This document shows, one piece after another, positions 1-11,477 of a stretch of DNA of 64,000 nt (the first letter of the stretch is position 1; each line of letters starts with the position of its first letter). The translations under genes were made by a program, and so were the position numbers. Below the pieces are notes generated by a model. The model made no database searches, was not told the DNA's origin, and saw only the letters and a list, made by a program, of their open reading frames with translations. This DNA is from Pantoea sp. CCBC3-3-1 (GTDB lineage: Bacteria > Pseudomonadota > Gammaproteobacteria > Enterobacterales > Enterobacteriaceae), in the NCBI RefSeq assembly GCF_007981265.1, contig NZ_CP034363.1, positions 1-64,000 on the forward strand. The letters run 5' to 3'.

Positions 1-1392
1 GTGTCACTTACGCTTTGGCAACAGTGTCTTGCCCGTTTGCAGGATGAACTACCTGCCACAGAATTCAGCATGTGGATACGTCCATTGCAGGCTGAATTAA
101 ACGACAATACGCTGGCCTTGTATGCACCAAATCGCTTTGTGCTCGATTGGGTCCGTGATAAATACCTCAACAATATTAATGGCCTGCTGAATGATTTCTG
201 CGGGGCAGACGCGCCGTTACTGCGTTTTGAAGTCGGCAGCAAGCCGGTAACACGGCAGATTAGCCAGCCGGTAATGAGCAGTGCGAACGCCACGATACCG
301 CCTGCGGGCAACCGACCGGCACCGACTCGCCCAAGCTGGGACAGCATGCCGGCACCGGCGGAGCTTTCTTACCGTTCGAACGTCAATACCAAGCATAATT
401 TCGACAACTTTGTTGAAGGTAAATCGAACCAGCTGGCTCGCGCGGCGGCTCGTCAGGTCGCGGACAATCCTGGCGGTGCTTATAACCCTTTATTCCTGTA
501 TGGCGGTACGGGCCTGGGTAAAACGCACCTGTTGCACGCTGTCGGCAACGGCATCATGGCGCGCAAGCCGAACGCAAAAGTCGTCTATATGCACTCTGAG
601 CGGTTCGTACAGGACATGGTAAAAGCGCTGCAAAACAATGCCATTGAAGAATTTAAGCGCTACTACCGTTCCGTTGATGCGCTGCTGATCGATGATATTC
701 AGTTCTTTGCTAATAAAGAGCGTTCGCAGGAAGAATTTTTCCACACCTTTAATGCGCTGCTTGAGGGCAATCAGCAGATCATTTTGACTTCGGATCGCTA
801 TCCAAAAGAGATCAACGGCGTGGAAGATCGCTTGAAGTCCCGCTTCGGTTGGGGACTGACCGTTGCGATCGAACCGCCGGAGCTGGAAACCCGCGTGGCG
901 ATCCTGATGAAGAAGGCCGACGAAAACGATATTCGCCTGCCGGGTGAAGTGGCCTTCTTTATTGCCAAGCGCCTGCGCTCTAACGTCCGTGAGCTTGAAG
1001 GCGCACTGAACCGCGTGATCGCCAATGCCAATTTTACCGGCCGTGCCATCACGATTGATTTCGTTCGTGAAGCGCTACGCGATCTGCTGGCGCTTCAGGA
1101 AAAGCTGGTGACTATCGACAACATTCAGAAGACGGTAGCCGAGTATTACAAGATCAAAGTGGCTGATTTACTCTCCAAGCGCCGTTCGCGCTCGGTTGCC
1201 CGTCCTCGTCAGATGGCGATGGCGATGGCAAAAGAGCTGACCAACCACAGTTTGCCGGAAATCGGTGATGCTTTCGGGGGTCGTGACCATACCACGGTGC
1301 TGCACGCCTGTCGTAAGATCGAGCAGCTTCGTGAAGAAAGCCACGATATCAAAGAAGATTTCTCAAATTTAATCAGAACATTATCTTCCTGA
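1..1392 (+). CDS. dnaA: Chromosomal replication initiator DnaA
   Basis: Binds DnaA boxes at oriC, oligomerises with ATP and opens the origin. The 463-residue product matches E. coli DnaA (467) almost end to end. Visible parts are the N-terminal DnaB-interacting domain ([10 protein letters not shown] start), a variable proline-rich linker around residues 85-130, the AAA+ domain with Walker [10 protein letters not shown] near residue 168 and Walker B LLIDDIQF, and the C-terminal DNA-binding domain with the signature [15 protein letters not shown]. The start codon is GTG at base 1, so the promoter and any autoregulatory DnaA box lie outside the window. dnaN follows after 4 bases, the usual dnaA-dnaN operon. 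Confidence 0.98.
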   Translation: MSLTLWQQCLARLQDELPATEFSMWIRPLQAELNDNTLALYAPNRFVLDWVRDKYLNNINGLLNDFCGADAPLLRFEVGSKPVTRQISQPVMSSANATIPPAGNRPAPTRPSWDSMPAPAELSYRSNVNTKHNFDNFVEGKSNQLARAAARQVADNPGGAYNPLFLYGGTGLGKTHLLHAVGNGIMARKPNAKVVYMHSERFVQDMVKALQNNAIEEFKRYYRSVDALLIDDIQFFANKERSQEEFFHTFNALLEGNQQIILTSDRYPKEINGVEDRLKSRFGWGLTVAIEPPELETRVAILMKKADENDIRLPGEVAFFIAKRLRSNVRELEGALNRVIANANFTGRAITIDFVREALRDLLALQEKLVTIDNIQKTVAEYYKIKVADLLSKRRSRSVARPRQMAMAMAKELTNHSLPEIGDAFGGRDHTTVLHACRKIEQLREESHDIKEDFSNLIRTLSS

Positions 1393-1396
1393 CGCT

Positions 1397-2497
1397 ATGA
1401 AATTTATTGTAGAACGCGAGCATTTACTCAAACCCTTACAGCAGGTCAGTAGCCCACTGGGCGGCCGTCCAACATTGCCGATCCTTGGCAATCTGCTTTT
1501 ACAGGTCAACGAAGGCAGCCTGCTGCTGACCGGGACCGATTTAGAAATGGAAATGGTTGCCCGCGTTGCGCTGACGCAGGACCATGAGCCAGGCGCCACC
1601 ACGGTGCCAGCGCGTAAATTTTTCGATATTTGCCGCGGCCTGCCCGAAGGCGCGGAGATTACGGTCATCCTGGAAGGGGAAAGAATGCTGGTGCGCTCCG
1701 GCCGCAGCCGTTTTTCACTTTCCACGCTGCCCGCCAGCGACTTCCCGAACCTGGACGACTGGCAGAGCGAAGTCGAATTCACTTTGCCACAGGCCACGAT
1801 GAAACGCCTGATTGAAGCCACGCAGTTTTCAATGGCGCATCAGGACGTTCGTTACTATCTGAACGGCATGCTGTTCGAAACGGAAGGCGAAGAGCTGCGC
1901 ACGGTTGCGACCGACGGCCACCGTCTGGCGGTTTGCTCCATGCCGGTTGGGCAATCACTGCCGAGCCATTCGGTGATCGTACCGCGTAAAGGCGTGATTG
2001 AGCTGGTACGGCTGCTGGACGGCGGTGATACGCCACTTCAGGTACAGATCGGCAGCAACAATATTCGTGCTCACGTGGGCGATTTTATCTTTACCTCCAA
2101 GCTGGTTGACGGCCGTTTCCCGGATTATCGCCGCGTATTGCCGAAGAACCCGGACAAAACGCTGGATGCGGGTTGCGATCTGCTCAAGCAGGCTTTCTCC
2201 CGTGCGGCGATCCTCTCTAACGAGAAATTCCGTGGTGTTCGCCTCTATATCAGCGAAAATCAGCTGAAAATTACCGCGAACAACCCTGAACAGGAAGAAG
2301 CGGAAGAGATGCTGGACGTGACCTACGGCGGGACCGATTTAGAAATCGGCTTTAACGTCAGTTACGTGCTGGACGTGCTTAACGCGCTGAAATGTGAAAA
2401 CGTTCGTTTGCTGCTGACCGATTCTGTCTCCAGCGTGCAAATTGAAGATGCAGCGAGTCAGAGCGCGGCCTATGTCGTCATGCCTATGCGTTTGTAG
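1397..2497 (+). CDS. dnaN: DNA polymerase III beta subunit (sliding clamp)
   Basis: Forms the dimeric ring that tethers DNA polymerase III and other partners to DNA. The product is 366 residues, the same length as E. coli DnaN. It begins MKFIVEREHLLKPLQQV and ends with the conserved MPMRL tail that closes the third clamp domain. The gene starts 4 bases after the dnaA stop, so the two are co-transcribed. Unlike in E. coli, where recF follows at once, 179 bases separate it from recF. Confidence 0.98.
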   Translation: MKFIVEREHLLKPLQQVSSPLGGRPTLPILGNLLLQVNEGSLLLTGTDLEMEMVARVALTQDHEPGATTVPARKFFDICRGLPEGAEITVILEGERMLVRSGRSRFSLSTLPASDFPNLDDWQSEVEFTLPQATMKRLIEATQFSMAHQDVRYYLNGMLFETEGEELRTVATDGHRLAVCSMPVGQSLPSHSVIVPRKGVIELVRLLDGGDTPLQVQIGSNNIRAHVGDFIFTSKLVDGRFPDYRRVLPKNPDKTLDAGCDLLKQAFSRAAILSNEKFRGVRLYISENQLKITANNPEQEEAEEMLDVTYGGTDLEIGFNVSYVLDVLNALKCENVRLLLTDSVSSVQIEDAASQSAAYVVMPMRL

Positions 2498-2528
2498 TAA
2501 ATTGTCGAGCTAACTTACTTGTCATTTT

Positions 2529-2612
2529 GCGTCCGGGCAGTGCTCGCCGTCCTCACGTACCTGGGTACGCTGCGGCGGCTGTGCGCTGGCCGTCTACAAA
2601 CTGCCTGCGCCG
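2529..2612. repeat. Palindrome-rich intergenic element between dnaN and recF
   Basis: The 179-base gap between dnaN and recF is GC-rich and has no ORF. It centres on an imperfect palindrome (GTACCTGGGTAC, about 2566-2577). The flanks partly pair: GGCAGT on the left and AACTGCC on the right. From memory, similar GC-rich elements built around a GTAC..GTAC core recur in intergenic regions of Pantoea, Erwinia and Enterobacter genomes, so this is probably a dispersed non-coding repeat. No second copy was found in this window, so repeat status is inferred. Confidence 0.4.
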
Positions 2613-2676
2613 TTAACGCTCTGGCTTTGTGTAAAAACGCGTTATCTGATCCACTGTCCGCGGAACGACTTTACTT

Positions 2677-6188
<3,512 letters not shown>

Positions 6189-6217
6189 GCCGGGCTGAAG
6201 CTGGAATACACTACGCA

Positions 6218-6254
6218 ACACCCTGTGAGCATAGCGCTCACAGGGTGTTTTTTT
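6218..6254 (+). terminator. Intrinsic terminator of the dnaA-gyrB cluster
   Basis: A 13-bp perfect stem (ACACCCTGTGAGC with GCTCACAGGGTGT) and a 5-base loop are followed by a run of T residues, 30 bases after the gyrB stop. Confidence 0.93.
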
Positions 6255-6369
6255 ATGTGTGCGATACCCTGATTTGCGATTGTTCATAGCGGGCTTACAA
6301 AAATCAGACTGGGCATTGTGAGCTGAATCGCGCTAGCATAAAAGAAACCGTTAGGCTTCCGAGGATGAT

Positions 6370-7179
6370 ATGGCGATAAAACTGATTGCGATTGATATGG
6401 ACGGCACCCTGCTTAATCCACAGCACGTGGTAACGCCAGGCGTGAAGCAGGCGATTCAGGCTGCACGCGACAAGGGCATAGCGATCGTGCTGGCCACGGG
6501 TCGCCCGTTTATTGGCGTGCAGCGTTACCTGATGGAGCTGGATTTACAGCAGGAAGGCCAGTATTGCATTACCAATAACGGTGCGCTGGTGCAAAAAGCG
6601 GAATCAGGCGACTGCGTAGCGGAAGTCACGCTCAATTTTGATGACTATCTCTACGTGGAAAAGCTGGCGCGTGATTTGGGCGTTCATTTCCAGGCGCTGA
6701 CCAAATCGCAGCTGTTTACCCCTAACAAAGATATCAGTGAATATACCGTTCACGAATCTTTCCTGACCGGCATACCGTTACATTATCGTGCGGTGGAGGA
6801 GATGGATCGGACGCTGACTTTCCCGAAAGTTATGATGATCGATCCGCCTGCGGCGCTGGATGAAGCGATCACCCGTATTCCTCAGGAAGCTTACGATCGC
6901 TACACGATCATGAAAAGTTCCCCTTATTATCTGGAAATTCTCAGTAAGACAGTGAACAAAGGCGCGGGCGTGAAGGCGCTGGCCGATCGCTTAGGGCTGG
7001 CCCGTGAAGAAGTGATGGCGATTGGTGACCAGGAAAACGATCTGGCGATGCTGGAGTTTGCTGGCACCGGCGTGGCAATGGAGAACGGCATTGATGCGGT
7101 GAAGGCTATCGCGCAGTTCGTCACTAAAGCGAATAGCGAAGACGGCGTGGCCTGGGCAATTAATAAGTTCGCGCTGTAA
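6370..7179 (+). CDS. yidA: HAD-family sugar phosphatase YidA
   Basis: Haloacid-dehalogenase (Cof type IIB) phosphatase that hydrolyses small sugar phosphates in the cytoplasm. The product is 269 residues (E. coli YidA 270). The catalytic DMDGTLL motif gives nucleophile Asp9 and acid/base Asp11. The second motif is TGRP, and the C-terminal Mg-binding GDQENDLAML motif is intact. An AGGATGATATGG ribosome-binding region precedes the ATG. It sits alone between the gyrB terminator and yidR. Physiological substrate unknown. Confidence 0.95.
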   Translation: MAIKLIAIDMDGTLLNPQHVVTPGVKQAIQAARDKGIAIVLATGRPFIGVQRYLMELDLQQEGQYCITNNGALVQKAESGDCVAEVTLNFDDYLYVEKLARDLGVHFQALTKSQLFTPNKDISEYTVHESFLTGIPLHYRAVEEMDRTLTFPKVMMIDPPAALDEAITRIPQEAYDRYTIMKSSPYYLEILSKTVNKGAGVKALADRLGLAREEVMAIGDQENDLAMLEFAGTGVAMENGIDAVKAIAQFVTKANSEDGVAWAINKFAL

Positions 7180-7253
7180 TTGGGTTTATGGCGCGATGCG
7201 CGTCACAGGGCAATTCCTGCTTATGAATGTACCGCAATCTTATTGAATGCATT

Positions 7254-7279
7254 ACCCTTAGTAGCAGACACTGCTAAGG
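7254..7279 (+). other. Hairpin in the yidR leader
   Basis: CCCTTA...GCAG pairs with CTGC TAAGGG around a short loop, with a 3-base bulge. It ends about 10 bases before the yidR ATG, and its 3' arm (AAGGG) overlaps the likely ribosome-binding site. It could terminate yidA transcription or occlude yidR translation. Inference from pairing only. Confidence 0.4.
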
Positions 7280-7288
7280 GTAAGCACG

Positions 7289-8557
7289 ATGCCGGAACAA
7301 CAGCTCACTTTTCATCAACGTAATCACCAACTCACCAACATCAATATCTGGACTGCCGACAGCCACTGGCTGGTGTATGACGTACGCCCAAATGGCGCGA
7401 CATTCAGCGGCCTGACGGTTGAACGCGTCAATCTTAGCGGGCAGACCGAGGTGCTGTATCAGGCAGGCGACGGTGCGCATGTTGGCGTCATTACCACCAG
7501 TTCGGACTTGCCGCCGCGTTATGTCTGCATTCATGGGCCTGAGCACCCGGACAGCCTGTGGCAATATGACTTTCATCACCGACGCGGCGTCATCATACAA
7601 AACGGGCTGGTGGAGAATCTGGATGCCTGCGATATCACGCCGCCTTTTACTCCGGGTGCGCTGCGTGGCGGCTCGCATGTGCACGTTTTTAGCCCCGATG
7701 GCACCCGGCTGAGTTTTACCTATAACGACCATGTTATGCACGAGCTGGACAGCAAAGAGGATTTGCGCAACGTGGGCGTGGCCGTGCCTCTACATCCCGT
7801 TTGCCCGCCGAAAATGCATCCCAGAGAATATGACGGCAGCCATTTTTGCGTGTTGGTGAGCAAAACCACCTCTGCGCCACAGCCGGGCAGCGATGAGATC
7901 AATCGCGCTTACGAAGAGGGTTGGGTTGGCGAAGAGGGCTACCTGCGCACTGACGGCCATCGTCAACGCTGGGCGCTGGCTTTTATTGGCGATACGGTCA
8001 GCCTGAGTGGCGAAAAAGTGCCTGAGGTGTTTATTGTTGACCTGCCCGATACGCTGGCTGATTACGCGCTGGCAGGCAATGAACCGCTTGCCGGAACGGC
8101 GACAACGCTTCCGGCACCGCCGCGAGGCGTGATCCAGCGTCGCTTAACCTTTACCCATGAACGTGCTTATCCTGGCCTGGCGACCTCGCCTCGCCATTGG
8201 CTGAGAAGCTCGCCTGACGGCCGGGCGATCGCGTTTCTGATGAAGGATGATGAGGGTGTGGTTCAGCTCTGGACAGTCTCACCTGCGGGCGGCAGGCTTC
8301 GGCAGGTAACGCACGCCGCAAGCGATATTCAGTCCGCTTTCAGCTGGCATCCTGACGGTCAGTCAGTCGCGTTTATCAACGATAACAGCATTATGCTGTG
8401 TGATACAGGCAACGGCAAAATGCGCCGTTTAACGGTGCGAACGGCCGAAGCGCCGCTGGCTGATGCCGTGGTCTGTTCCCCGGATGGACTACATGTCGCC
8501 TATCTGCGTAATGTCGCGGGCTTTCAGCAAATTTTTATTGCTGAGGTGAATGGATAA
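7289..8557 (+). CDS. yidR: DUF3748 beta-propeller protein YidR
   Basis: A 422-residue protein of the YidR/DUF3748 family (E. coli about 415), function unknown. It has TolB-like WD40 blades, for example SPDGTRLSFTY, SPDGRAIAFLM, HPDGQSVAFIN and SPDGLHVAYLR. Such propellers are common in oligogalacturonate lyases and TolB, so a carbohydrate- or protein-binding role is possible but unproven. No signal peptide is visible, so it should be cytoplasmic. The gene converges on yidQ with about 23 bases of overlap at the 3' ends, and the yidR-yidQ-ibpA order is as in E. coli. Confidence 0.9.
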   Translation: MPEQQLTFHQRNHQLTNINIWTADSHWLVYDVRPNGATFSGLTVERVNLSGQTEVLYQAGDGAHVGVITTSSDLPPRYVCIHGPEHPDSLWQYDFHHRRGVIIQNGLVENLDACDITPPFTPGALRGGSHVHVFSPDGTRLSFTYNDHVMHELDSKEDLRNVGVAVPLHPVCPPKMHPREYDGSHFCVLVSKTTSAPQPGSDEINRAYEEGWVGEEGYLRTDGHRQRWALAFIGDTVSLSGEKVPEVFIVDLPDTLADYALAGNEPLAGTATTLPAPPRGVIQRRLTFTHERAYPGLATSPRHWLRSSPDGRAIAFLMKDDEGVVQLWTVSPAGGRLRQVTHAASDIQSAFSWHPDGQSVAFINDNSIMLCDTGNGKMRRLTVRTAEAPLADAVVCSPDGLHVAYLRNVAGFQQIFIAEVNG

Positions 8558-8936
8558 CAGGAGATGAAGCCGTACCGTTGGAGGTATGAATAACCAGCGG
8601 TGCGGCCTGCGAAAGGCTTTCATTAGTATGATTTTCCTGCTCGCTACGCAAAATGCGTTCGCGCGGAGAGTCGAGCGCCTTATCGCTGCCCGCACGGTAG
8701 TAGTCCCAGGGCAGCAGCAGGGTATCCATAACCGCAGAAAAAGGTAAATCGATAGCGGCCAGCGGACGCATAACCCAACCGCTGTTGCTGTCGGCGACAA
8801 TTTTGGCGCTGGCGCGGGTGCCAGAATAGTAGCCCTGATCGGGCCCGGAGTGAGACATAAAGCTGGAGCATCCGCTGGTTCCTGACAGTGACAGGCAGGC
8901 CAGTAGCCCAGCGAAGTGACGCTTAAATACCATCAT
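8535..8936 (-). CDS. yidQ: YceK/YidQ family lipoprotein
   Basis: A 133-residue predicted lipoprotein. The N-terminal stretch MMVFKRHFAGLLACLSLSG is a signal sequence ending in TSGC, a weak lipobox whose cysteine would be lipidated. The family core follows (YSGTRASAKIV... AAIDLPFSAVMDTLLLPWDYYR). The C-terminal 45 residues are polar and low-complexity, longer than the roughly 110-residue E. coli YidQ. Function unknown, presumably in the envelope. The ATG at 8936 has AAGGGAT upstream. Convergent with yidR and divergent from ibpA. Confidence 0.88.
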   Translation of the reverse strand: MMVFKRHFAGLLACLSLSGTSGCSSFMSHSGPDQGYYSGTRASAKIVADSNSGWVMRPLAAIDLPFSAVMDTLLLPWDYYRAGSDKALDSPRERILRSEQENHTNESLSQAAPLVIHTSNGTASSPVIHSPQQ

Positions 8937-9097
8937 ATTTCTATCCCTTCAGTCACAGCAGAGCCGGGCTGATTAATATCGTCGCTATGCGGAGATTTCC
9001 GGCCACTCTGTGGTGGCTCATGCACTACGCTGACAAATTCTTACCTGAGTGTATGTCATTCACAGTAAAGTGGATTAAAAAATTTACTAAAATCGCC

Positions 9098-9125
9098 CTT
9101 GAAAGTCAGACAGCGAGCACCATTT
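9098..9125 (+). promoter_or_regulatory. Sigma-32 (heat-shock) promoter of ibpA
   Basis: CTTGAAA (9098-9104), a 13-base spacer, then CACCATTT (9118-9125). This is close to the RpoH consensus CTTGAAA / CCCCATNT and sits about 115 bases upstream of ibpA. E. coli ibpA is RpoH-controlled. Confidence 0.85.
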
Positions 9126-9239
9126 TATAGCTAAGGTCACAAATACGGACGCCGACAGGGTCCTGTTTCTGGCCTGAAGACCTGTCCATTATGGAAGGTC
9201 TGAATCAACTATTCGCTGATATTCAGGAGTAATAAAACT
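9126..9239 (+). promoter_or_regulatory. ROSE-like RNA thermometer in the ibpA 5' UTR
   Basis: The long untranslated leader ends with TTCGCTGATATTCAGGAGT just before the start codon. CTGA-TAT-TCAG forms a small hairpin holding the AGGAG ribosome-binding site, and an upstream hairpin is formed by GACCT...AGGTC. ibpA of E. coli and relatives has a ROSE-type thermometer in this position that melts at heat-shock temperature. The fold is inferred from pairing. Confidence 0.75.
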
Positions 9240-9656
9240 ATGCGTAATTTCGATCTCGCTCCACTGTACCGTTCATCCATTGGTTTTGACCGTCTGATCA
9301 ATTTACTGGAATCTAACCAGGGTCAGAGTAACGGCGGCTACCCTCCTTATAATGTTGAGCTGGTGGCAGAAAACCATTACCGAATTACTATTGCCGTGGC
9401 AGGGTTCGCGCAGAGCGAACTGGAGATCACCTCCCATGACAATATGCTGACCGTTCGCGGTGCACACCCGGAAGAACAGCAGGAAAAAACCTATCTGTAT
9501 CAGGGCATTGCCGAACGCAATTTCGAACGTAAATTCCAGCTGGCGGAGCACGTTAACGTCCATGATGCCCGTCTGGAAAACGGTTTGCTGTATATCGATT
9601 TGGAACGTGTCGTTCCCGAAGCTAACAAGCCACGTCGTATCGAAATCATCAAGTAA
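9240..9656 (+). CDS. ibpA: Small heat-shock protein IbpA (single-component type)
   Basis: Alpha-crystallin-family chaperone that binds aggregating proteins and passes them to DnaK/ClpB. The 138 residues align along the whole length with E. coli IbpA, with the alpha-crystallin domain at about 35-125 and the C-terminal IEI anchoring motif. Residue 66 is His and residue 109 is Asp, where E. coli has Gln and Gly. I recall these two changes as the ones that let Erwiniaceae IbpA work without IbpB. No ibpB follows: 10-odd bases after the stop comes a terminator, then a repeat element, then avtA on the other strand. Confidence 0.96.
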   Translation: MRNFDLAPLYRSSIGFDRLINLLESNQGQSNGGYPPYNVELVAENHYRITIAVAGFAQSELEITSHDNMLTVRGAHPEEQQEKTYLYQGIAERNFERKFQLAEHVNVHDARLENGLLYIDLERVVPEANKPRRIEIIK

Positions 9657-9663
9657 TCATCAT

Positions 9664-9692
9664 AAGGCCGCACACAGTGCGGCCTTATTGTT
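9664..9692 (+). terminator. ibpA terminator (first copy)
   Basis: A 10-bp perfect stem AAGGCCGCAC / GTGCGGCCTT with loop ACA, followed by ATTGTT. Bases 9667-9692 recur exactly at 9839-9864. Confidence 0.85.
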
Positions 9693-9698
9693 GACACA

Positions 9699-9838
9699 GT
9701 GCAGGCTCAGGAAGCACATGCCCTCCGCAAAGACGCAAAAAGCGCCATCCATGGCAGCTCAACACGGGCCGTCCGTGGCCCGTGATGCTTTGCTCCGGGC
9801 TTATGCTTCCTTCGCTTCAGGTTCGTCAGCATTCTGAA
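9699..9838. repeat. Structured ~140-bp dispersed repeat, copy A
   Basis: Aligns over its full length with 60501-60641. The longest identical blocks are the ones around GCAAAAAGCGCCATC and around CACGGGCC...GGCCCGTG. Hairpins are CACGGGCC/GGCCCGTG (6-base loop) and GCTTCAG/CTGAAGC at the 3' end. The 5' hairpin seen intact in copy B is degraded here. The element lies between convergent ibpA and avtA and is flanked by an exact 26-bp direct repeat carrying the terminator hairpin. It has no convincing coding content. Confidence 0.8.
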
Positions 9839-9868
9839 GCCGCACACAGTGCGGCCTTATTGTTTTTA
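9838..9868 (+). terminator. Duplicate terminator hairpin before avtA
   Basis: Second exact copy (9839-9864) of the CCGCACACAGTGCGG hairpin, this time followed by TTATTGTTTTT. It lies at the 3' end of avtA (stop codon from 9866) and could end transcription coming from ibpA. Confidence 0.75.
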
Positions 9869-11116
9869 TCCTTCGCGATGCGCGCGTTCCACTTCCTCTG
9901 CCAGAATGCTAATTCCCCGCTCAATTTTGTCGCTGTCCGGTACGTAATTCATGCGCATGCACTGGTGCGTATGGGGCCATTCGTGTTCCAGTCCAGGGAA
10001 GAAGAAATGTCCCGGAACCATCAGTACACCGCGTTTTTTCAGGCGTTGATAAAGAATTTCCGTCGAGATGGGCAGATCTTTGAACCACAGCCAGAGGAAA
10101 ATTGCGCCTTCAGGTTTATGGATTAAACAACGATCTTCGGACAAATAGCGACGGATCACAGCGATTGTCTGATTAACGCGCTCAAGATAAAAAGGTTTGA
10201 TCACCTCTTCGGAGAGTCGCAGCAGATCGCCTCGCTGGATCATCTCATTGGCAATGGCCGGCCCAATACCGCCCGGCGCCAGGCTAATGATGCCGTTCAT
10301 ATTGCTGATAGCGGAAATCACTTTTTCATCGGCAATGATAATGCCGCAGCGTGAACCCGGCAGACCCAGTTTGGACAAGCTCATGCACAGAATAATATTA
10401 GGATTCCACAGTGGGCGAACCTCACTGAAAATAATTCCCGGGAAAGGTACGCCGTAAGCGTTATCAATCAGCAGCGGGACATCATGCTGTTGCGCCAGCG
10501 CATCCAGCTTTAGCAGCTCCTCATCGGTAATCACGTTACCGGTTGGGTTGGTAGGACGTGAAACGCAAATCAAACCGGTATCTTCATTGATATGCAGGTG
10601 TTCAAAATCGACATGATATTTGAACTGGCCATGGGGCAGCATTTCAATATTAGGTCGGGTGGAAACGAATAAATCTTCGTCCAGCCCGGCATCGGCATAA
10701 CCGAGATATTCCGGCGCCAGAGGGAACAGCACGCGCTTTTTACTGCCATCGCTGCGGCGACCGGCATACAGGTTGAACAGATAAAAGAAGGCGCTCTGGC
10801 TGCCGTTTGTCAGCGCAATATTTTGCGGCCCAATCTGCCAGCCAAGCTCATCGCGCAGCAGTGCGGAGAGCGATTCCAGCAGCGTACTTTTTCCTCTGGG
10901 GCCATCGTAATTGCACAGCGCTTCAGCCAGCTTGCCCTCGTCATGCATCGTTTGCAGCAGCTGCTGAAAATAGTCATTCATGGCAGGGATCTGGGCAGGA
11001 TTCCCGCCACCTAACATAACAGCGCCAGGCGTGCGCAGCCCTTCTCCCATATCTTCCATCAGGCGGGTAATGCCGGAATGGCGTGTAAATTTGTCACCGA
11101 AGGCGGAAAAGCTCAT
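9866..11116 (-). CDS. avtA: Valine-pyruvate aminotransferase AvtA
   Basis: PLP enzyme that makes valine or alanine by transamination (fold type I, class I/II). From the ATG at 11116 the product is 416 residues (E. coli 417) and starts MSFSAFGDKFTRHSGI, matching the E. coli start. A further 45 in-frame codons upstream are not conserved and lack a ribosome-binding site. Key motifs: SRPTNPTGNV, DNAYGVPFPG, and the PLP-lysine motif SLSKLGLPGSRCG. The gene is monocistronic, convergent with ibpA. Confidence 0.95.
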   Translation of the reverse strand: MSFSAFGDKFTRHSGITRLMEDMGEGLRTPGAVMLGGGNPAQIPAMNDYFQQLLQTMHDEGKLAEALCNYDGPRGKSTLLESLSALLRDELGWQIGPQNIALTNGSQSAFFYLFNLYAGRRSDGSKKRVLFPLAPEYLGYADAGLDEDLFVSTRPNIEMLPHGQFKYHVDFEHLHINEDTGLICVSRPTNPTGNVITDEELLKLDALAQQHDVPLLIDNAYGVPFPGIIFSEVRPLWNPNIILCMSLSKLGLPGSRCGIIIADEKVISAISNMNGIISLAPGGIGPAIANEMIQRGDLLRLSEEVIKPFYLERVNQTIAVIRRYLSEDRCLIHKPEGAIFLWLWFKDLPISTEILYQRLKKRGVLMVPGHFFFPGLEHEWPHTHQCMRMNYVPDSDKIERGISILAEEVERAHREG

Positions 11117-11477
11117 AGCGTATTTACTGCTTATTATTGGCAAGTGAAGATTTACCTTAACGCCAGCCCAGGCGTGATGCAACGTTCGGGACAGCCTGCA
11201 AAAGCATAAGCGCCGAAAAAAACCAACAGGCAGCCTCGCCCGGCCCGGCATCTTTACAGGTGAATCGTTTCAATCTCGAGGGGGCATTTTATGCGTTGAA
11301 TCGCACTTATGCCGCCAGGCTTGCTTTTAATCGTTAATATTTTGTGATGAGTCGCACGACTTTTTGATAAAAAAAGCTTAAAAATCCGTGTGGTGAGGTG
11401 AGTCACAGTCCTTTAACGCTGCTGTTTGTAGGCTGGCTGCTCTTAAGCTAAATCATTTCAGCCACAGGAAAGAAACG
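11117..11477. promoter_or_regulatory. Divergent promoter region with a CRP-like site
   Basis: The region separates avtA from the DUF4432 gene and has no ORF. GGTGA-N6-TCACA at 11392-11407 (one mismatch to TGTGA-N6-TCACA) is a plausible CRP site about 70 bases upstream of the DUF4432 start. A ribosome-binding sequence (AGGAAAG) precedes 11478. Confidence 0.5.

Noticed and set aside
11117..11251. N-terminal extension of avtA (45 codons)
   Set aside because: Not shared with E. coli AvtA and not preceded by a ribosome-binding site; the start at 11116 aligns with the family.
11262..11276. Possible KdgR box (TGAATCGTTTCA)
   Set aside because: Only one half resembles the consensus; the left half mismatches at most positions.
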